NCBI GenBank assembly: GCA_024742605.1
Contig: JANSYC010000001.1
Location: 62,001-126,000, forward strand
Direction of reading: 5' to 3'
DNA length: 64,000 nucleotides
Origin: Alphaproteobacteria bacterium
GTDB lineage: Bacteria > Pseudomonadota > Alphaproteobacteria > Thalassobaculales > Thalassobaculaceae
The translations under genes and the position numbers were made by a program. Shown in pieces: positions 26,585 to 36,747 of the stretch. The first letter of the stretch is position 1. Each line of letters opens with the position of its first letter. The notes beneath the pieces were generated by a model. It made no database searches. It saw only the letters and a program-made list of their open reading frames with translations, and was not told the origin of the DNA.

Positions 26585-27355
26585 ATGCTGCTCCCCCGGA
26601 TCAATCGCCGCGCCGCCTGGATGCCGGACACCGCCATGGTGCTGGCAGCCGGATACGGCAAACGGCTTCGCCCGTTGACCGACACGCTGCCAAAACCACT
26701 GGTCCCGGTCGCCGGCGTCCCGACTCTCGATCGGATTCTCGAGAAGCTGGACGAAGCAGGTGTCTCCCGCGCGGTGGTCAATGCCCATCACCTCGCCGAC
26801 CGCATCGTGTCCCATCTCGAAAGCCGCGCCCAGGCCACGCCCAAGGTTCAGATCGTGCGGGAATCGGACGCTTTGGAAACCGGCGGCGGGGTCAGGAACG
26901 CCCTGCCGGAGCTCGGCCCGGACCCGTTCTTCGTGATCAACGGAGACAGCGTCTGGCTGGACGGGATGAGCGACACCCTGCACCGCTTCGCGAGCGGGTG
27001 GAATTCCGAGACCATGGACGTCTACCTGTTGCTGTATCCGCTGGCCCGAGTCCGCGGCTACAAGGGGATGGGCGACTACATCATGGACCCGATGGGCAAG
27101 CTGGAGCGCCGGGAGGAACGGCGGGTTGCCCCGTACATCTATATGGGTGTGTCGATCCTGCATCCCCGGGCTTTTGCCGATGTCGACGAGGGCAAGTTCT
27201 CGCTGAACGAGATCTACGATCGGGCGGAGCGGGCCGGACGTCTGCATGGCATGATGCATGACGGACTCTGGTACCATATCTCCACCCCGATCGATCTGGA
27301 GATGGCGAACCAGCGGTTTGCCAAGGGTCACGTCCCGGATGTGCCATTCTTTTGA
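26585..27355 (+). CDS. murU: N-acetylmuramate alpha-1-phosphate uridylyltransferase MurU
   Basis: 256 residues. The nucleotidyltransferase signature AMVLAAGYGKRLRPLTDTLPKPLVPV lies at about 17-42, with the metal-binding INGDSVW further on and the LETGGGVRNAL loop typical of sugar-1-phosphate uridylyltransferases. It makes UDP-MurNAc from MurNAc-1-P and UTP. It follows amgK by 31 bp. ATG 26621 is a possible shorter start. Confidence 0.9.
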   Translation: MLLPRINRRAAWMPDTAMVLAAGYGKRLRPLTDTLPKPLVPVAGVPTLDRILEKLDEAGVSRAVVNAHHLADRIVSHLESRAQATPKVQIVRESDALETGGGVRNALPELGPDPFFVINGDSVWLDGMSDTLHRFASGWNSETMDVYLLLYPLARVRGYKGMGDYIMDPMGKLERREERRVAPYIYMGVSILHPRAFADVDEGKFSLNEIYDRAERAGRLHGMMHDGLWYHISTPIDLEMANQRFAKGHVPDVPFF

Positions 27356-27361
27356 GGTGAG

Positions 27362-30300
27362 ATGACCGGACTCCCCAAGCTCTACACAATTCGTGCCGGT
27401 GTTCCCTTTCTGGACGCCCTTGTGGAGGAATTGTGGCAGCGGGTGGGACAGGATCCGGTCGCACTCTCCCGTGCGACCATCCTGCTTCCGACCACCCGCG
27501 CAGTTCGGGCCACCGCGGAGGCGTTTCTGCGGCTGGGCAACGGCCGGCCGATGCTGCTTCCGACACTGCGGCCGATCGCCCAGGTCGAAGATGAGGCGCT
27601 GGAACTGTCGCAAGGCGCCGAGCCGTTGGTCCGAGAGGCACTCGATCTGCCGCCCGCGATCTCCGGGACCCGACGGCAGATGCTGCTGGCCCGTCTGATC
27701 CTGCAGTTCGGACGCGGGCTGGTACGCGACGGCGTGGACGCAACCGACACCCCTGATCAGGCGGTGCGGCTGGCGACCGCCCTGGCCAAGCTGATCGACG
27801 AGGTTCAAACCCAGGATCTGGACTTCTCGGGGCTTGGGGGTTTGGTGATCGACCGCTACGCCCATCACTGGCAGGAAACCCTGCGGTTCCTGCAGATCGT
27901 CACCCGGTTCTGGCCCGACATGCTCGAAGAGATCGGCGCAACCGATCCGAAGATCCGGGAATTCGCCTTGATGCGGGCGCAGGCGCAGGCCTGGACGGTC
28001 GAGCCACCTCAGGATCCGGTGATCGTCGCGGGTTCCACCGGTTCGGTACCGGCGACGGCGGACTTGATGCGGGTCGTCGCCGGATTGCCGCAAGGGGCCG
28101 TCATCCTGCCCGGCCTGGACACCGAAAGCGACGCCGCGACCTGGACGGCGATCAAGGGGGATCCGAGCCACCCGCAAAACGGCCTGGCACGTCTGCTCGA
28201 CCAGTTCGATGTGACCCGCCAAGATGTCCGGAGTTGGAGTACCGCCCAACCGCGCGCCGATCTCCGACCCCGCCTTCGTATGATTCGCGAAGCGCTGCGC
28301 CCGTCGGAAACCACAGATGTCTGGCGCCGCCTGCAGGAAACCGCACCCGAGCTCCTCCACGGGACCACGTTTTCCGGGATCAGCCGGCTTGAAGCCGATG
28401 GGCCGCGCGAAGAAGCGGGAGCGATCGCCGTCGCCTTGCGGGAGGTCGCGGAGATTCCGGGCAGGACCGCGGCGCTGATCACAACCGACCGAACGCTGGC
28501 CCGGCGGGTTCGGGCCGAGCTGCGGCGGTGGGGGCTGGATGTGGACGATTCGGGGGGCAGTCCCCTCGCCGAGGCACCGCCTGCGGTGTTCCTGCATCTG
28601 GTTTTGGACGCCGCGGCCCAGGACGCGGCACCGGTGCCGCTGCTGTCCCTGCTCAAGCACCCGCTGGCGGCGGGTGGATTGCCGCTCGGGCAGTTCAGAT
28701 CCCGCGCCCGGCTCCTCGAACGCCGAATCCTGCGCGGCCCGCGTCCCGCCGCCGGCTTCGCCGGATTGCGCGAAGCGCTGCATCAGTCGCTCCAAAGGGA
28801 TGAGGAACGCAAGGGTGAGGTTTCGGAGGCGGACCGGGTCGAGGTCTCGCGCTTGCTGGCCTGGATCGATGATCTGGAAAGCCGTCTGGGGCCGTTATTC
28901 GACACCCTGCAGGGCGATGCCAGATCGCCGGTCGCATTTCTGGCGGCCCATGTCACCGCTGCGGAGCGCCTTGCGGACACCGATGAGGTGACCGGCGACA
29001 CGCGCCTGTGGCGGGGCGATGCCGGCGAAATGCTGGCGGCCCTGATCTCGGAACTGCAGGATGCCCTTCCCGGACTGGAACCGATTCGCGGCGGATTATG
29101 GCCCGGATTGCTCGGCGCGGTGCTGGAGGGGCGTCAGGTGCGCGCCCGGGCCCGGGCCCATCCCCGCCTGCAGATCCTGGGGGCGCTCGAAGCCCGGCTG
29201 CAGCATTTCGACCGGGTGATCCTGGGCGGTCTGGTCGAAGGGTCCTGGCCGCGCGACCCGGAGCCCGACCCGTGGATGGGCCGTCCGATGCGCGTCGCCT
29301 TCGGGCTGCCGGAGCCGGAGCGGCGGATCGGTCTGTCCGCACATGATTTCGCGATGGCGATGACCGCCGACGAGGTGATTCTGACCCGCGCGCTGCGGGC
29401 GGAGGGGGCGCCAACGGTGCCGTCCCGATGGCTCCGTCGCATCGAAACGGTCGCCGAGTCGATTGGTGAGCGGTTTCAGCCCACCCGCCGCTGGCTCGAC
29501 TGGGCCGCTCTGCTCGACCGTCCGACCGATTGGCGGCCCGACCAGAGGTCTCCCGATCAGACACCACGACCGCCGAGCGTGCGCCCGCCGATCTCGGCCC
29601 GGCCCCGCCGCCTGCCCGTGACCGATATCCAGACCTGGCTGGAGGACCCATACGCCCTCTACGCCAAACGCATTCTGAAGCTCCGCCCGCTCGACCCGCT
29701 CGACCAGGAACCGGGAGCCGCCGATCGCGGCAGCGCAATTCACGCCGCCCTGGACCGTCTGGTCCGTGAGCACCCCTCGGGACCGCTCCCCGCCGATGCC
29801 TATGACAAGCTGGTGGCCTACGGGGAGGAGGCGTTCGGAGCGCTGATCTCGAACCCGACCGTCGCGGCCTTCTGGTGGCCCCGATATCTGAGGGTTGCAG
29901 GATGGTTTGTGGAAACCGAAGGCGCGCGGCGTCCTTCGCTCGACCGCAGCTGGACCGAACGCCGCGGCAGCGTGGAGTTTCCCGGCCCAGCCGGACCGTT
30001 CGAATTGTACGGCTATGCTGACCGGATCGACCGGATGCGGGACGGCGGATTCGCCATCATCGATTACAAGACTGGAAGCCAGCCGACCCGCAAGCAGCTT
30101 GAGACCGGGCTCGCACCGCAATTGCCGCTTGAGGCCCTTATGATCGCGGCCGGGGGTTTCGCGGGCGTACCGGCGGGCCCGACCGAAGAGCTGGCCTATT
30201 GGCGACTGACCGGCGGCGAGGAGCCGGGCAGGATCGACGCGGCAACCGGCAATCTGGCCGAGCTCATCGCCCGGGTCAGGCAGGGTCTGGAAGTGCTGAT

Positions 30301-30430
30301 TGAGACATTCGATGACGAGACCACCAGCTATCACGCGATCCCCTACCCAGGCCGGGCGCCGAAGTTCAACGACTACGAACATCTGGCCCGCGTGCTCGAA
30401 TGGGGCGGCGAGGAGGGCGGGGATGTCTGA
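27362..30430 (+). CDS. addB: Double-strand break repair protein AddB
   Basis: 1022 residues. Alphaproteobacterial AddB: a degenerate UvrD-type helicase scaffold (N-terminal ATILLPTTRAVRATAEAFL, LPTLRPIAQVEDE) and a C-terminal RecB-type nuclease domain with the acidic/lysine core FAIIDYKTGSQPTRKQLE and QLPLEALMIAAGG. With AddA it processes DNA ends and loads RecA. The ribosome site is TGAGGTGAG. Its stop lies eight bases inside addA (ATGTCTGA). Confidence 0.94.
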   Translation: MTGLPKLYTIRAGVPFLDALVEELWQRVGQDPVALSRATILLPTTRAVRATAEAFLRLGNGRPMLLPTLRPIAQVEDEALELSQGAEPLVREALDLPPAISGTRRQMLLARLILQFGRGLVRDGVDATDTPDQAVRLATALAKLIDEVQTQDLDFSGLGGLVIDRYAHHWQETLRFLQIVTRFWPDMLEEIGATDPKIREFALMRAQAQAWTVEPPQDPVIVAGSTGSVPATADLMRVVAGLPQGAVILPGLDTESDAATWTAIKGDPSHPQNGLARLLDQFDVTRQDVRSWSTAQPRADLRPRLRMIREALRPSETTDVWRRLQETAPELLHGTTFSGISRLEADGPREEAGAIAVALREVAEIPGRTAALITTDRTLARRVRAELRRWGLDVDDSGGSPLAEAPPAVFLHLVLDAAAQDAAPVPLLSLLKHPLAAGGLPLGQFRSRARLLERRILRGPRPAAGFAGLREALHQSLQRDEERKGEVSEADRVEVSRLLAWIDDLESRLGPLFDTLQGDARSPVAFLAAHVTAAERLADTDEVTGDTRLWRGDAGEMLAALISELQDALPGLEPIRGGLWPGLLGAVLEGRQVRARARAHPRLQILGALEARLQHFDRVILGGLVEGSWPRDPEPDPWMGRPMRVAFGLPEPERRIGLSAHDFAMAMTADEVILTRALRAEGAPTVPSRWLRRIETVAESIGERFQPTRRWLDWAALLDRPTDWRPDQRSPDQTPRPPSVRPPISARPRRLPVTDIQTWLEDPYALYAKRILKLRPLDPLDQEPGAADRGSAIHAALDRLVREHPSGPLPADAYDKLVAYGEEAFGALISNPTVAAFWWPRYLRVAGWFVETEGARRPSLDRSWTERRGSVEFPGPAGPFELYGYADRIDRMRDGGFAIIDYKTGSQPTRKQLETGLAPQLPLEALMIAAGGFAGVPAGPTEELAYWRLTGGEEPGRIDAATGNLAELIARVRQGLEVLIETFDDETTSYHAIPYPGRAPKFNDYEHLARVLEWGGEEGGDV

Positions 30431-33400
30431 TGTGATCCCCGGCGATCCCAACGATCCGCGCACGGTGCAGCGCATGGCCTCGGATACCGGTCATTCGGTC
30501 TGGGTGGCGGCCTCGGCCGGGTCCGGAAAGACCAAGGTCCTGACCGACCGTATCCTGAACCTGCTGCTCGACCGGGTCGCACCGGAGCGGTTGCTGTGCC
30601 TGACCTTCACGAAGGCGGCCGCCGCCGAGATGGCGGTCCGGCTGTCTGGGGAACTGTCGCGCTGGACGGTGCTGGAGGAAACAAAGCTCCGCGCCAAACT
30701 CGACGATCTGCGCGGCCGCACCGCCACCATGGAGGAGGTCTCGGAGGCCCGTCGACTGTTCGCCAAGGTCCTGGACGCGCCGGGCGGTCTCAAGATTTCG
30801 ACCATCCACGCCTTCTGCCAATCCCTGCTGAGACGGTTTCCGATCGAGGCCGGTGTCTCGCCGCATTTCGACCTGGCTGACGACCGGACCACGGTCGAGC
30901 TGCTGACCAATGCCCGGCTCACCGTCCTGGCCCATGCCCGGCACGGCGACGACGAGGATCTGGCGGAGGCCCTGTCGATCATCACCCGGACGCTGACAGA
31001 CCAGGGCTTTGAGGACATCCTGAAGGTCGCTGTGGCGGATCGCGGTAAGCTGGACACCGCGAGGGTGAAAGCCGGCGGCACCGATGCCCTGATTTCCGAA
31101 ATGTACCGCCGGGTCGGCGTCGATCCGACGGAGACCGACGCCGATCTCATCCTCGCCGCCAGCCGGGAGGACGCCTTCGACGGAACGGCCCTGCGCGCGG
31201 CGCTCCCGGCGCTCGAGGGTGGCGGCAAGGAGGACAAGGCTCGGGCGGATGGAATGGCGTCCTGGCTGGGGCAAGGCGATGCCGCCACGCGTGCCGGTCT
31301 CTGGCAGATCTGGCACAAACAGTTCCTGACCGGCGAGGGCGCCATCCGCGCCAGACTCGCCATCAAGAAGGTGGCGGAGTCCGTCCCTCACCTTGTCGAC
31401 GCGCTGTTCGTCGAGGCGGAGCGGGTCCTTCAAGTCGAAGTCCGCCGCCGCACCATCGCGCTGGCGCACCGCACCGCCGCCCTGATCCGACTCGCGACCG
31501 CCGTTCTCGTCCGCTACTCCGAGGAGAAGCGTCGGCGGGGTCTGCTCGACTATGACGACCTGGTCCGAAAGGCCGGTGAACTTCTGGGGCGCGGCGGAGT
31601 CGCCGACTGGGTGCTGTTCAAGCTGGACGGCGGCCTGGACCATATCCTGATCGACGAGGCGCAGGACACCGCCCCCTCTCAGTGGACCGTCATCCGGGCC
31701 CTGGCCGAGGAATTCTTCACCGGCGACAGTGCGCACGAGGACCGGACGCCCGGGGTCGAACGCACGGTTTTCGCAGTCGGCGACATCAAGCAGTCGATCT
31801 ACAGCTTCCAGGGCGCTGACCCTGCCGGTTTCACCGCCAGCCGCGCCGCATTCGCGCAGCGCGCCGAAGACGCGCAGCGAACCTTCAAGTCGGTCCCGAT
31901 GGAGGTCTCGTTCCGATCGACCGATGCAGTGCTGCAAGCGGTGGACGCCGTGTTCAACCGTGATCCGGGTCGGATCGGGGTGGCGGAACCAAATCCGATC
32001 CCGGCCGACCGGGGCGGTGGAGGCTGGCAGAGCATCGCCCATTTCGCGCATCGCAAGGGCATGTCCGGTCGGGTCGAGGTCTGGCCTCTGGTCGGGCCGG
32101 TCGAGACCGAAGAGATCGACAGCTGGGCGCCTCCGATCCGCCGGCGTGGCGGCGACGATCCAGCGGCCCGGCTCGCGGGCATCCTGGCGGATCGGATCGA
32201 AGGATGGATCGGACAGGACACGCTGCCCGCGCGTGGCCGTACAGTCCGTGCCGGAGACATCATGGTACTGGTCCGCCGCCGCGACCGTCTGGTGGGCGAA
32301 CTGGTCCGGGCGCTGAAGCAAAAGGGCGTGCCGGTGGCCGGGGTCGATCGGCTGGTGCTCTCGAACCAGATGGCGGTCCAGGATCTGCTGGCGCTTGGCC
32401 GGGTGCTGTTGCTGCCAGAGGACGACCTGACCTTGGCGGGGGTGCTGAAGAGCCCGCTGTTCGGGCTCTCCGAAGACGAGCTGTTCGATCTCACCTGGAA
32501 CCGGCCAAAACCCCGGCTGTGGCACAGTCTTCAGTCCAAAGCGGAGACGGACCCTCGCCTCGCCGAGATCGCGGACCAGCTGCGCACCTTGATGGCGGCC
32601 GCAGACTACCTGCCGCCATATGAACTGTTTCAGATGATCCTGAACCGGACGGTGGACCGCATGGGCGGCCGCAAGGCCCTGGTGGCGCGCCTGGGCGAGG
32701 AGGCCGAGGAGGCGATCGACGAGATCCTGGCCCAGGCCCTGATCTATGAATCCACACACACGCCCTCGCTTCAGGGTTTTCTGCACTGGCTGGGTGGCTC
32801 GGAATTCGAGGTCAAGCGCGAACTCGACGGCGCCCCGGTCGATCAGGTGCGACTCATGACCGTGCACGGCTCCAAGGGCCTGCAGGCGCCGGTCGTCATC
32901 CTGCCGGACACCACCCGGCCGCCGCTGGTTCGCGACAGTCTTCTGTGGGACCAGGACCTGGACACACCCGAGCGAGCCCGCATCCCGATCCCGCTTTGGT
33001 CCTCCGGTGCGAAACAGGACGACGCCCTGGCCGCCGCCGCCCGGGCGCTGGTCAAGAGCAAGGCCGAGCAGGAATACCGGCGATTGCTCTACGTCGCGAT
33101 GACACGCGCGGAGGATCGTCTGGTCGTGTGCGGCTGGCATGGCAAACAAGGCCCCAGACCGGAAGCCTGGCACCCCATGGTCCGCGACGCCCTCTCGGGC
33201 TCGGCCGCACCGCTCACCCTCCCGGGACTGGAAGAGCTCGGAGACGGTTTGCTGATCGAGTCCGACCAGACCGCCGAGCCGAAGCTTGAGGAGTCCCGCG
33301 CACCCCGAGCCGGAGACGATACCGACCCACCCGCATGGCTGCACAGTATGGCTCCGGGCGAACCGGTGCCGCCGCGGCCGCTCGCACCCGTACGGGGTGA

Positions 33401-33941
33401 GGACGAGGACCCGCCGGTGCTGTCGCCGATGGCGGAGCGGGTCCGGTTCGCACGCGGCACCCTGTTGCACCGTCTGCTTCAGATCCTGCCGGAAGTTCCG
33501 CCGGGCGAGCGTGAATTGGCGGGGCGCAGGTTCCTCTCTCGTCCATCCCACGAGCTGTCCGAGGCGGATATCGAAACCTGGGTCGCCGAAGCTCTGGCGG
33601 TCCTGAACCATCCGGAGTTCGGCGAGGTGTTCGCACCCGGCTCCCGTGCCGAGGTGCCGATCATCGGCGTGGTGGGGGACGTTGTCGTGTCGCGACGGAT
33701 CGACCGCCTCCGAGTTACCGACGCCGAGGTTCTTATTGTCGACTTTAAGACCAACAGGCCCCCGCCAACCTCTATTGATGCAATTTCAGAAACATACGTC
33801 ACTCAGCTAACCGATTACCGTCGATTGCTGCAGAAGGTCTATCCCAATCAACGGGTTCGCTGTGCCCTGCTCTGGACCGACGGGCCGCATTTGATGGAGG
33901 TTCCACAAGAGATGTTGGATCAGGCGCGCGCTCCGGCTTGA
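30423..33941 (+). CDS. addA: Double-strand break repair helicase-nuclease AddA
   Basis: 1172 residues from ATG 30423, inside the addB end, with GGAGGGCGGGG upstream. The Walker A is ASAGSGKT (30-37), followed by the motif Ia region LCLTFTKAAAAEM, Walker B ILIDEAQDT, motif III GDIKQSIYSFQGA and motif V VHGSKGLQAPVV of a UvrD-type helicase. A C-terminal RecB-type nuclease core ends ADVLIVDFK-like (EVLIVDFKTNRPPP). It is the partner of AddB. Codon use becomes AT-richer in the last 150 bases of coding sequence. Confidence 0.95.
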   Translation: MSDVIPGDPNDPRTVQRMASDTGHSVWVAASAGSGKTKVLTDRILNLLLDRVAPERLLCLTFTKAAAAEMAVRLSGELSRWTVLEETKLRAKLDDLRGRTATMEEVSEARRLFAKVLDAPGGLKISTIHAFCQSLLRRFPIEAGVSPHFDLADDRTTVELLTNARLTVLAHARHGDDEDLAEALSIITRTLTDQGFEDILKVAVADRGKLDTARVKAGGTDALISEMYRRVGVDPTETDADLILAASREDAFDGTALRAALPALEGGGKEDKARADGMASWLGQGDAATRAGLWQIWHKQFLTGEGAIRARLAIKKVAESVPHLVDALFVEAERVLQVEVRRRTIALAHRTAALIRLATAVLVRYSEEKRRRGLLDYDDLVRKAGELLGRGGVADWVLFKLDGGLDHILIDEAQDTAPSQWTVIRALAEEFFTGDSAHEDRTPGVERTVFAVGDIKQSIYSFQGADPAGFTASRAAFAQRAEDAQRTFKSVPMEVSFRSTDAVLQAVDAVFNRDPGRIGVAEPNPIPADRGGGGWQSIAHFAHRKGMSGRVEVWPLVGPVETEEIDSWAPPIRRRGGDDPAARLAGILADRIEGWIGQDTLPARGRTVRAGDIMVLVRRRDRLVGELVRALKQKGVPVAGVDRLVLSNQMAVQDLLALGRVLLLPEDDLTLAGVLKSPLFGLSEDELFDLTWNRPKPRLWHSLQSKAETDPRLAEIADQLRTLMAAADYLPPYELFQMILNRTVDRMGGRKALVARLGEEAEEAIDEILAQALIYESTHTPSLQGFLHWLGGSEFEVKRELDGAPVDQVRLMTVHGSKGLQAPVVILPDTTRPPLVRDSLLWDQDLDTPERARIPIPLWSSGAKQDDALAAAARALVKSKAEQEYRRLLYVAMTRAEDRLVVCGWHGKQGPRPEAWHPMVRDALSGSAAPLTLPGLEELGDGLLIESDQTAEPKLEESRAPRAGDDTDPPAWLHSMAPGEPVPPRPLAPVRGEDEDPPVLSPMAERVRFARGTLLHRLLQILPEVPPGERELAGRRFLSRPSHELSEADIETWVAEALAVLNHPEFGEVFAPGSRAEVPIIGVVGDVVVSRRIDRLRVTDAEVLIVDFKTNRPPPTSIDAISETYVTQLTDYRRLLQKVYPNQRVRCALLWTDGPHLMEVPQEMLDQARAPA

Positions 33942-34012
33942 CCGCGGGTGATACGCTTCCTACCTTGCGATGAAGCGAGCACAACTGCTGCACAGATTAG
34001 TGAGGATACGTC

Positions 34013-34333
34013 ATGGCTACGGTCAAGATTTCTGATTCTTCGTTTGACGAGGACGTGCTCAAGTCCAGCAAGCCGGTTGTTGTGGATTTCTGGGCCGAGT
34101 GGTGCGGCCCCTGCAAAATGATCGCTCCGGCACTTGAGGAGATTTCGAATGAAATGTCCGATCAGGTGACGGTGGCCAAGCTGAATATCGACGACAATCC
34201 CGGAACACCTTCGAATTACGGCGTGCGTGGAATTCCGACGCTGATCATGTTCAAGGACGGTCAGGCGGTGGCGCAGAAAATCGGCGCCCTGCCGAAATCC
34301 GAACTGAAGCGTTGGGTTGAAGACGCCATGTAG
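34013..34333 (+). CDS. trxA: Thioredoxin TrxA
   Basis: 106 residues, classical thioredoxin-1. The active site is WCGPC (C31, C34) after VVVDFWAEW, and the cis-proline is in RGIPTLIMF. Cytoplasmic disulfide reductase. It lies 71 bp after addA and ends before a strong terminator. Confidence 0.97.
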   Translation: MATVKISDSSFDEDVLKSSKPVVVDFWAEWCGPCKMIAPALEEISNEMSDQVTVAKLNIDDNPGTPSNYGVRGIPTLIMFKDGQAVAQKIGALPKSELKRWVEDAM

Positions 34334-34344
34334 ACCAGACCCAA

Positions 34345-34428
34345 GCGGGGCCCCGCCCGCACTCTACTAAGGCCCCGCGGGTAAATGCGTGCCAGCAACT
34401 AGGGTCCCGTTTCGGCGGGGCCTTTTTT
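34345..34428 (+). terminator. trxA terminator with additional competing GC hairpin segments
   Basis: The terminator proper is GGTCCCG (34403-34409) paired with CGGGGCC (34416-34422), loop TTTCGG, then six Ts (34423-34428). Upstream are GCGGGGCC (34345-34352) and GGCCCCGC (34371-34378), which pair perfectly with each other; the second could also pair with GCGGGGCC at 34415-34422, disrupting the terminator. The convergent folC gene ends at 34440. Confidence 0.8.
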
Positions 34429-34439
34429 GTGCGGGACGC

Positions 34440-35732
34440 CTACCCGTTTTCGCGGAGAACCGTTCCCGCGAGATAGAGCGAGCCGCCGATCAAGACATGA
34501 CCGGACGCGGATGGATCGGTCAAAGCGGAGGTCAACGCATCCTCAACATTCCGCGCGGCCATGGCCTTGAGGCCCACGGAACGGGCCGCCTCCGCCAGGT
34601 CCCGGGCGCTCAGGGCATTCGGCTCACCCGGAATGGCGACGGTCAGCACCAGGTCGACCACTTCCTGGAACGGGCGCAGATAGTCCGCCGGCTCCTTGCT
34701 GTTCAGCATGCCCAGAATGAGAATGACACGCCCCGCACCATCGACTCTCCAATCCGCCAAGTGCGCAGCAATGACCTGACCGGCGTCCGCGTTATGTCCG
34801 CCATCGAGCCAGAGCGACCACCCATCGGGCATACGCTCGACCAAGGGACCGTGCGAGAGCAGCTGGAGCCGGGCCGGCCAGCGGACATCCAGAAGCCCCT
34901 GTGCCCAATGTTCGGGCCCACTTGGAACCAATGGCGCGATCACCGAGGCCGCGGCCACGGCCGTCGCCGCGTTCGCACTCTGATGCGCGCCCGGCAACGC
35001 CGGGATCGGGAGCTTATGAACAGTGTCTCCCAGACGAACCTCCAGATGACCAGCGTACCGTTGAGCACCGAACTCAGCGGCCCACCGGGTCATCGGGGCG
35101 CCTATCGCACCTGCGCGCTCCTCGATCACGGCGCGGGCCGCGTGGCCTTGCGGGCCGATCACTGCCGGAACCAGCGGGCGCAGGATGCCTGCCTTCTCGA
35201 AGGCGATTTTCTGAATCGTATCGCCCAGGAAACTCATATGGTCCATGGAGACCGGGGTAATCACGCTGGCGATCTGTGCGTTCACCACATTGGTGGTGTC
35301 CAGGCGTCCGCCCAGGCCGACCTCGAGCAACAGAACATCCGCCGGCGTCCGCGAAAAGGCGAGGAGGGCTGCGGCGGTGGTGATCTCGAACAAGGTGATC
35401 GGGCGGGCGGCATTAACCTGCTCACACTCTTCGAGAACCTCGGTAAACGCCACATCGGAGATCTCCGACCCGGCCAGAACCACCCGCTCATTGAACTTGA
35501 CCAGATGCGGCGACGTGTAGACGTGGACCCGATGGCCGGCGGCCTCCAGGATCGCCCGCAGATAGGCCACCACGGAGCCTTTCCCGTTGGTCCCGGCCAC
35601 ATGCACGACCGGCGGAAGACGCCGCTCCGGGTTGCCCAGATCGTCCAGAAGCTCTTGGATCCGATCCAAGGAGAGGTCGATCGCCTTCGGATGAAGTCGG
35701 CTCAGGCGCTCAAGGATCGTGTCCGGGGCCAT
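34440..35732 (-). CDS. folC: Bifunctional folylpolyglutamate synthase/dihydrofolate synthase
   Basis: 430 residues. Mur-ligase-type P-loop VAGTNGKGSVVAYL, then YTSPHLVKFNERV, LLEVGLGGRLDTTN and the C-terminal domain with LDGGHNADAG. It adds glutamate to dihydropteroate and folates. ATG 35732 lies eleven bases after the accD stop; a TTG start 16 codons upstream would overlap accD and is less likely. The accD-folC order is common in alphaproteobacteria. Confidence 0.94.
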   Translation of the reverse strand: MAPDTILERLSRLHPKAIDLSLDRIQELLDDLGNPERRLPPVVHVAGTNGKGSVVAYLRAILEAAGHRVHVYTSPHLVKFNERVVLAGSEISDVAFTEVLEECEQVNAARPITLFEITTAAALLAFSRTPADVLLLEVGLGGRLDTTNVVNAQIASVITPVSMDHMSFLGDTIQKIAFEKAGILRPLVPAVIGPQGHAARAVIEERAGAIGAPMTRWAAEFGAQRYAGHLEVRLGDTVHKLPIPALPGAHQSANAATAVAAASVIAPLVPSGPEHWAQGLLDVRWPARLQLLSHGPLVERMPDGWSLWLDGGHNADAGQVIAAHLADWRVDGAGRVILILGMLNSKEPADYLRPFQEVVDLVLTVAIPGEPNALSARDLAEAARSVGLKAMAARNVEDALTSALTDPSASGHVLIGGSLYLAGTVLRENG

Positions 35733-35742
35733 GTCTGCGGGC

Positions 35743-36726
35743 TTACGCCTTGGATTTTTTAGACGCTTCGTTCTGCTCAACGCGGTCGGCCGAAGACATC
35801 GGAGCGGAGGCGTTTGCTTCGACAGGCTTGGAGGCCGGTGTCTCGCTCGCCGGGTCGAGTTTCACCACATCGGCCTTCGGTTCCGGGTCCATCAACAGCC
35901 CCAGCAGCCCCCCGAGCGTCTGCTTGAGCTTATGGCGATGCACGACTGCATCGACCATGCCGTGCTCCAGCAGATATTCCGCCTTCTGGAAGCCTTCCGG
36001 CAGCTGTTCGCGAATTGTTTCCTGGATCACCCGCTGTCCGGCGAACCCGATGATCGCCCCGGGTTCGGAGATATGAAGATCTCCCAACATGGCAAAGGAC
36101 GCGGTGACGCCACCGGTGGTCGGATCGGTCAAGAGTACGACAAAGGGGCGTCCGGTTTCCTTGAAACGCTCGACCGCGGCGACCGTGCGCGGCATCTGCA
36201 TCAACGAAAGAATCCCTTCCTGCATCCGCGCGCCGCCCGAGGAGGGAACGATGATCAGAGCCGCGTCCTGCGTCTCCGCCAGCTTGGCGGCACGAACCAG
36301 CCCTTCGCCGACGGAGCTGCCCATCGAACCGCCCATGAAATCGAAATCGAAGGCCGCGACCACTGCCGCATTGCCCTCAATGGTGCCGTGCGCGACCACG
36401 ATCGCATCGTTTCTTCCGGTCTTGGACTGCGCTTCCCGCAAACGGTCCGAGTAGCGCTTTCGGTCCCGGAACTTGAGGGGATCAATGGCCGGTTTACCCA
36501 ACTCGATCGGCTCCACCAGGCCACCGTCAAACAGCAGCTTCAGCCGCTCCATCGGGGGCAGCCGCATGTGATGGTCGCATTCCGAGCAGACCCGATGGTT
36601 GGTCGCCAGATCGGCGTGGAAGATCATCTGTCCGCAAGCGGGGCATTTATGCCAGAGGTTGTCCGGCATCTCCCGTCCGACGAGCGCCTGAATCTTAGGC
36701 AGAACCGCATTCGTGAGCCAGTTCAT
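35743..36726 (-). CDS. accD: Acetyl-CoA carboxylase carboxyltransferase subunit beta
   Basis: 327 residues. An N-terminal zinc ribbon (C28, C31, C47, C50: CPACGQ...CSECDH) precedes the crotonase-fold carboxyltransferase domain (FMGGSMGSSVGEGLVRAA, SSGGARMQEG, GGVTASFAMLGD). It forms the carboxyltransferase with AccA, encoded elsewhere. A charged, alanine-rich tail of about 40 residues ends the protein. It lies between trpA and folC in one leftward run. Confidence 0.96.
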   Translation of the reverse strand: MNWLTNAVLPKIQALVGREMPDNLWHKCPACGQMIFHADLATNHRVCSECDHHMRLPPMERLKLLFDGGLVEPIELGKPAIDPLKFRDRKRYSDRLREAQSKTGRNDAIVVAHGTIEGNAAVVAAFDFDFMGGSMGSSVGEGLVRAAKLAETQDAALIIVPSSGGARMQEGILSLMQMPRTVAAVERFKETGRPFVVLLTDPTTGGVTASFAMLGDLHISEPGAIIGFAGQRVIQETIREQLPEGFQKAEYLLEHGMVDAVVHRHKLKQTLGGLLGLLMDPEPKADVVKLDPASETPASKPVEANASAPMSSADRVEQNEASKKSKA

Positions 36727-36747
36727 CAGATGTCTCCTCGCACCGGG

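Noticed and set aside
26531-28795. A 754-codon open frame antisense to murU and addB
   Set aside because: Same composition artefact; murU and addB have clear family motifs on the other strand.
30366-33611. A 1081-codon open frame antisense to addA
   Set aside because: It lies wholly opposite a conserved helicase-nuclease; its translation is rich in His, Arg, Gln and Gly without any domain pattern, as expected of the complement of GC-rich coding DNA.
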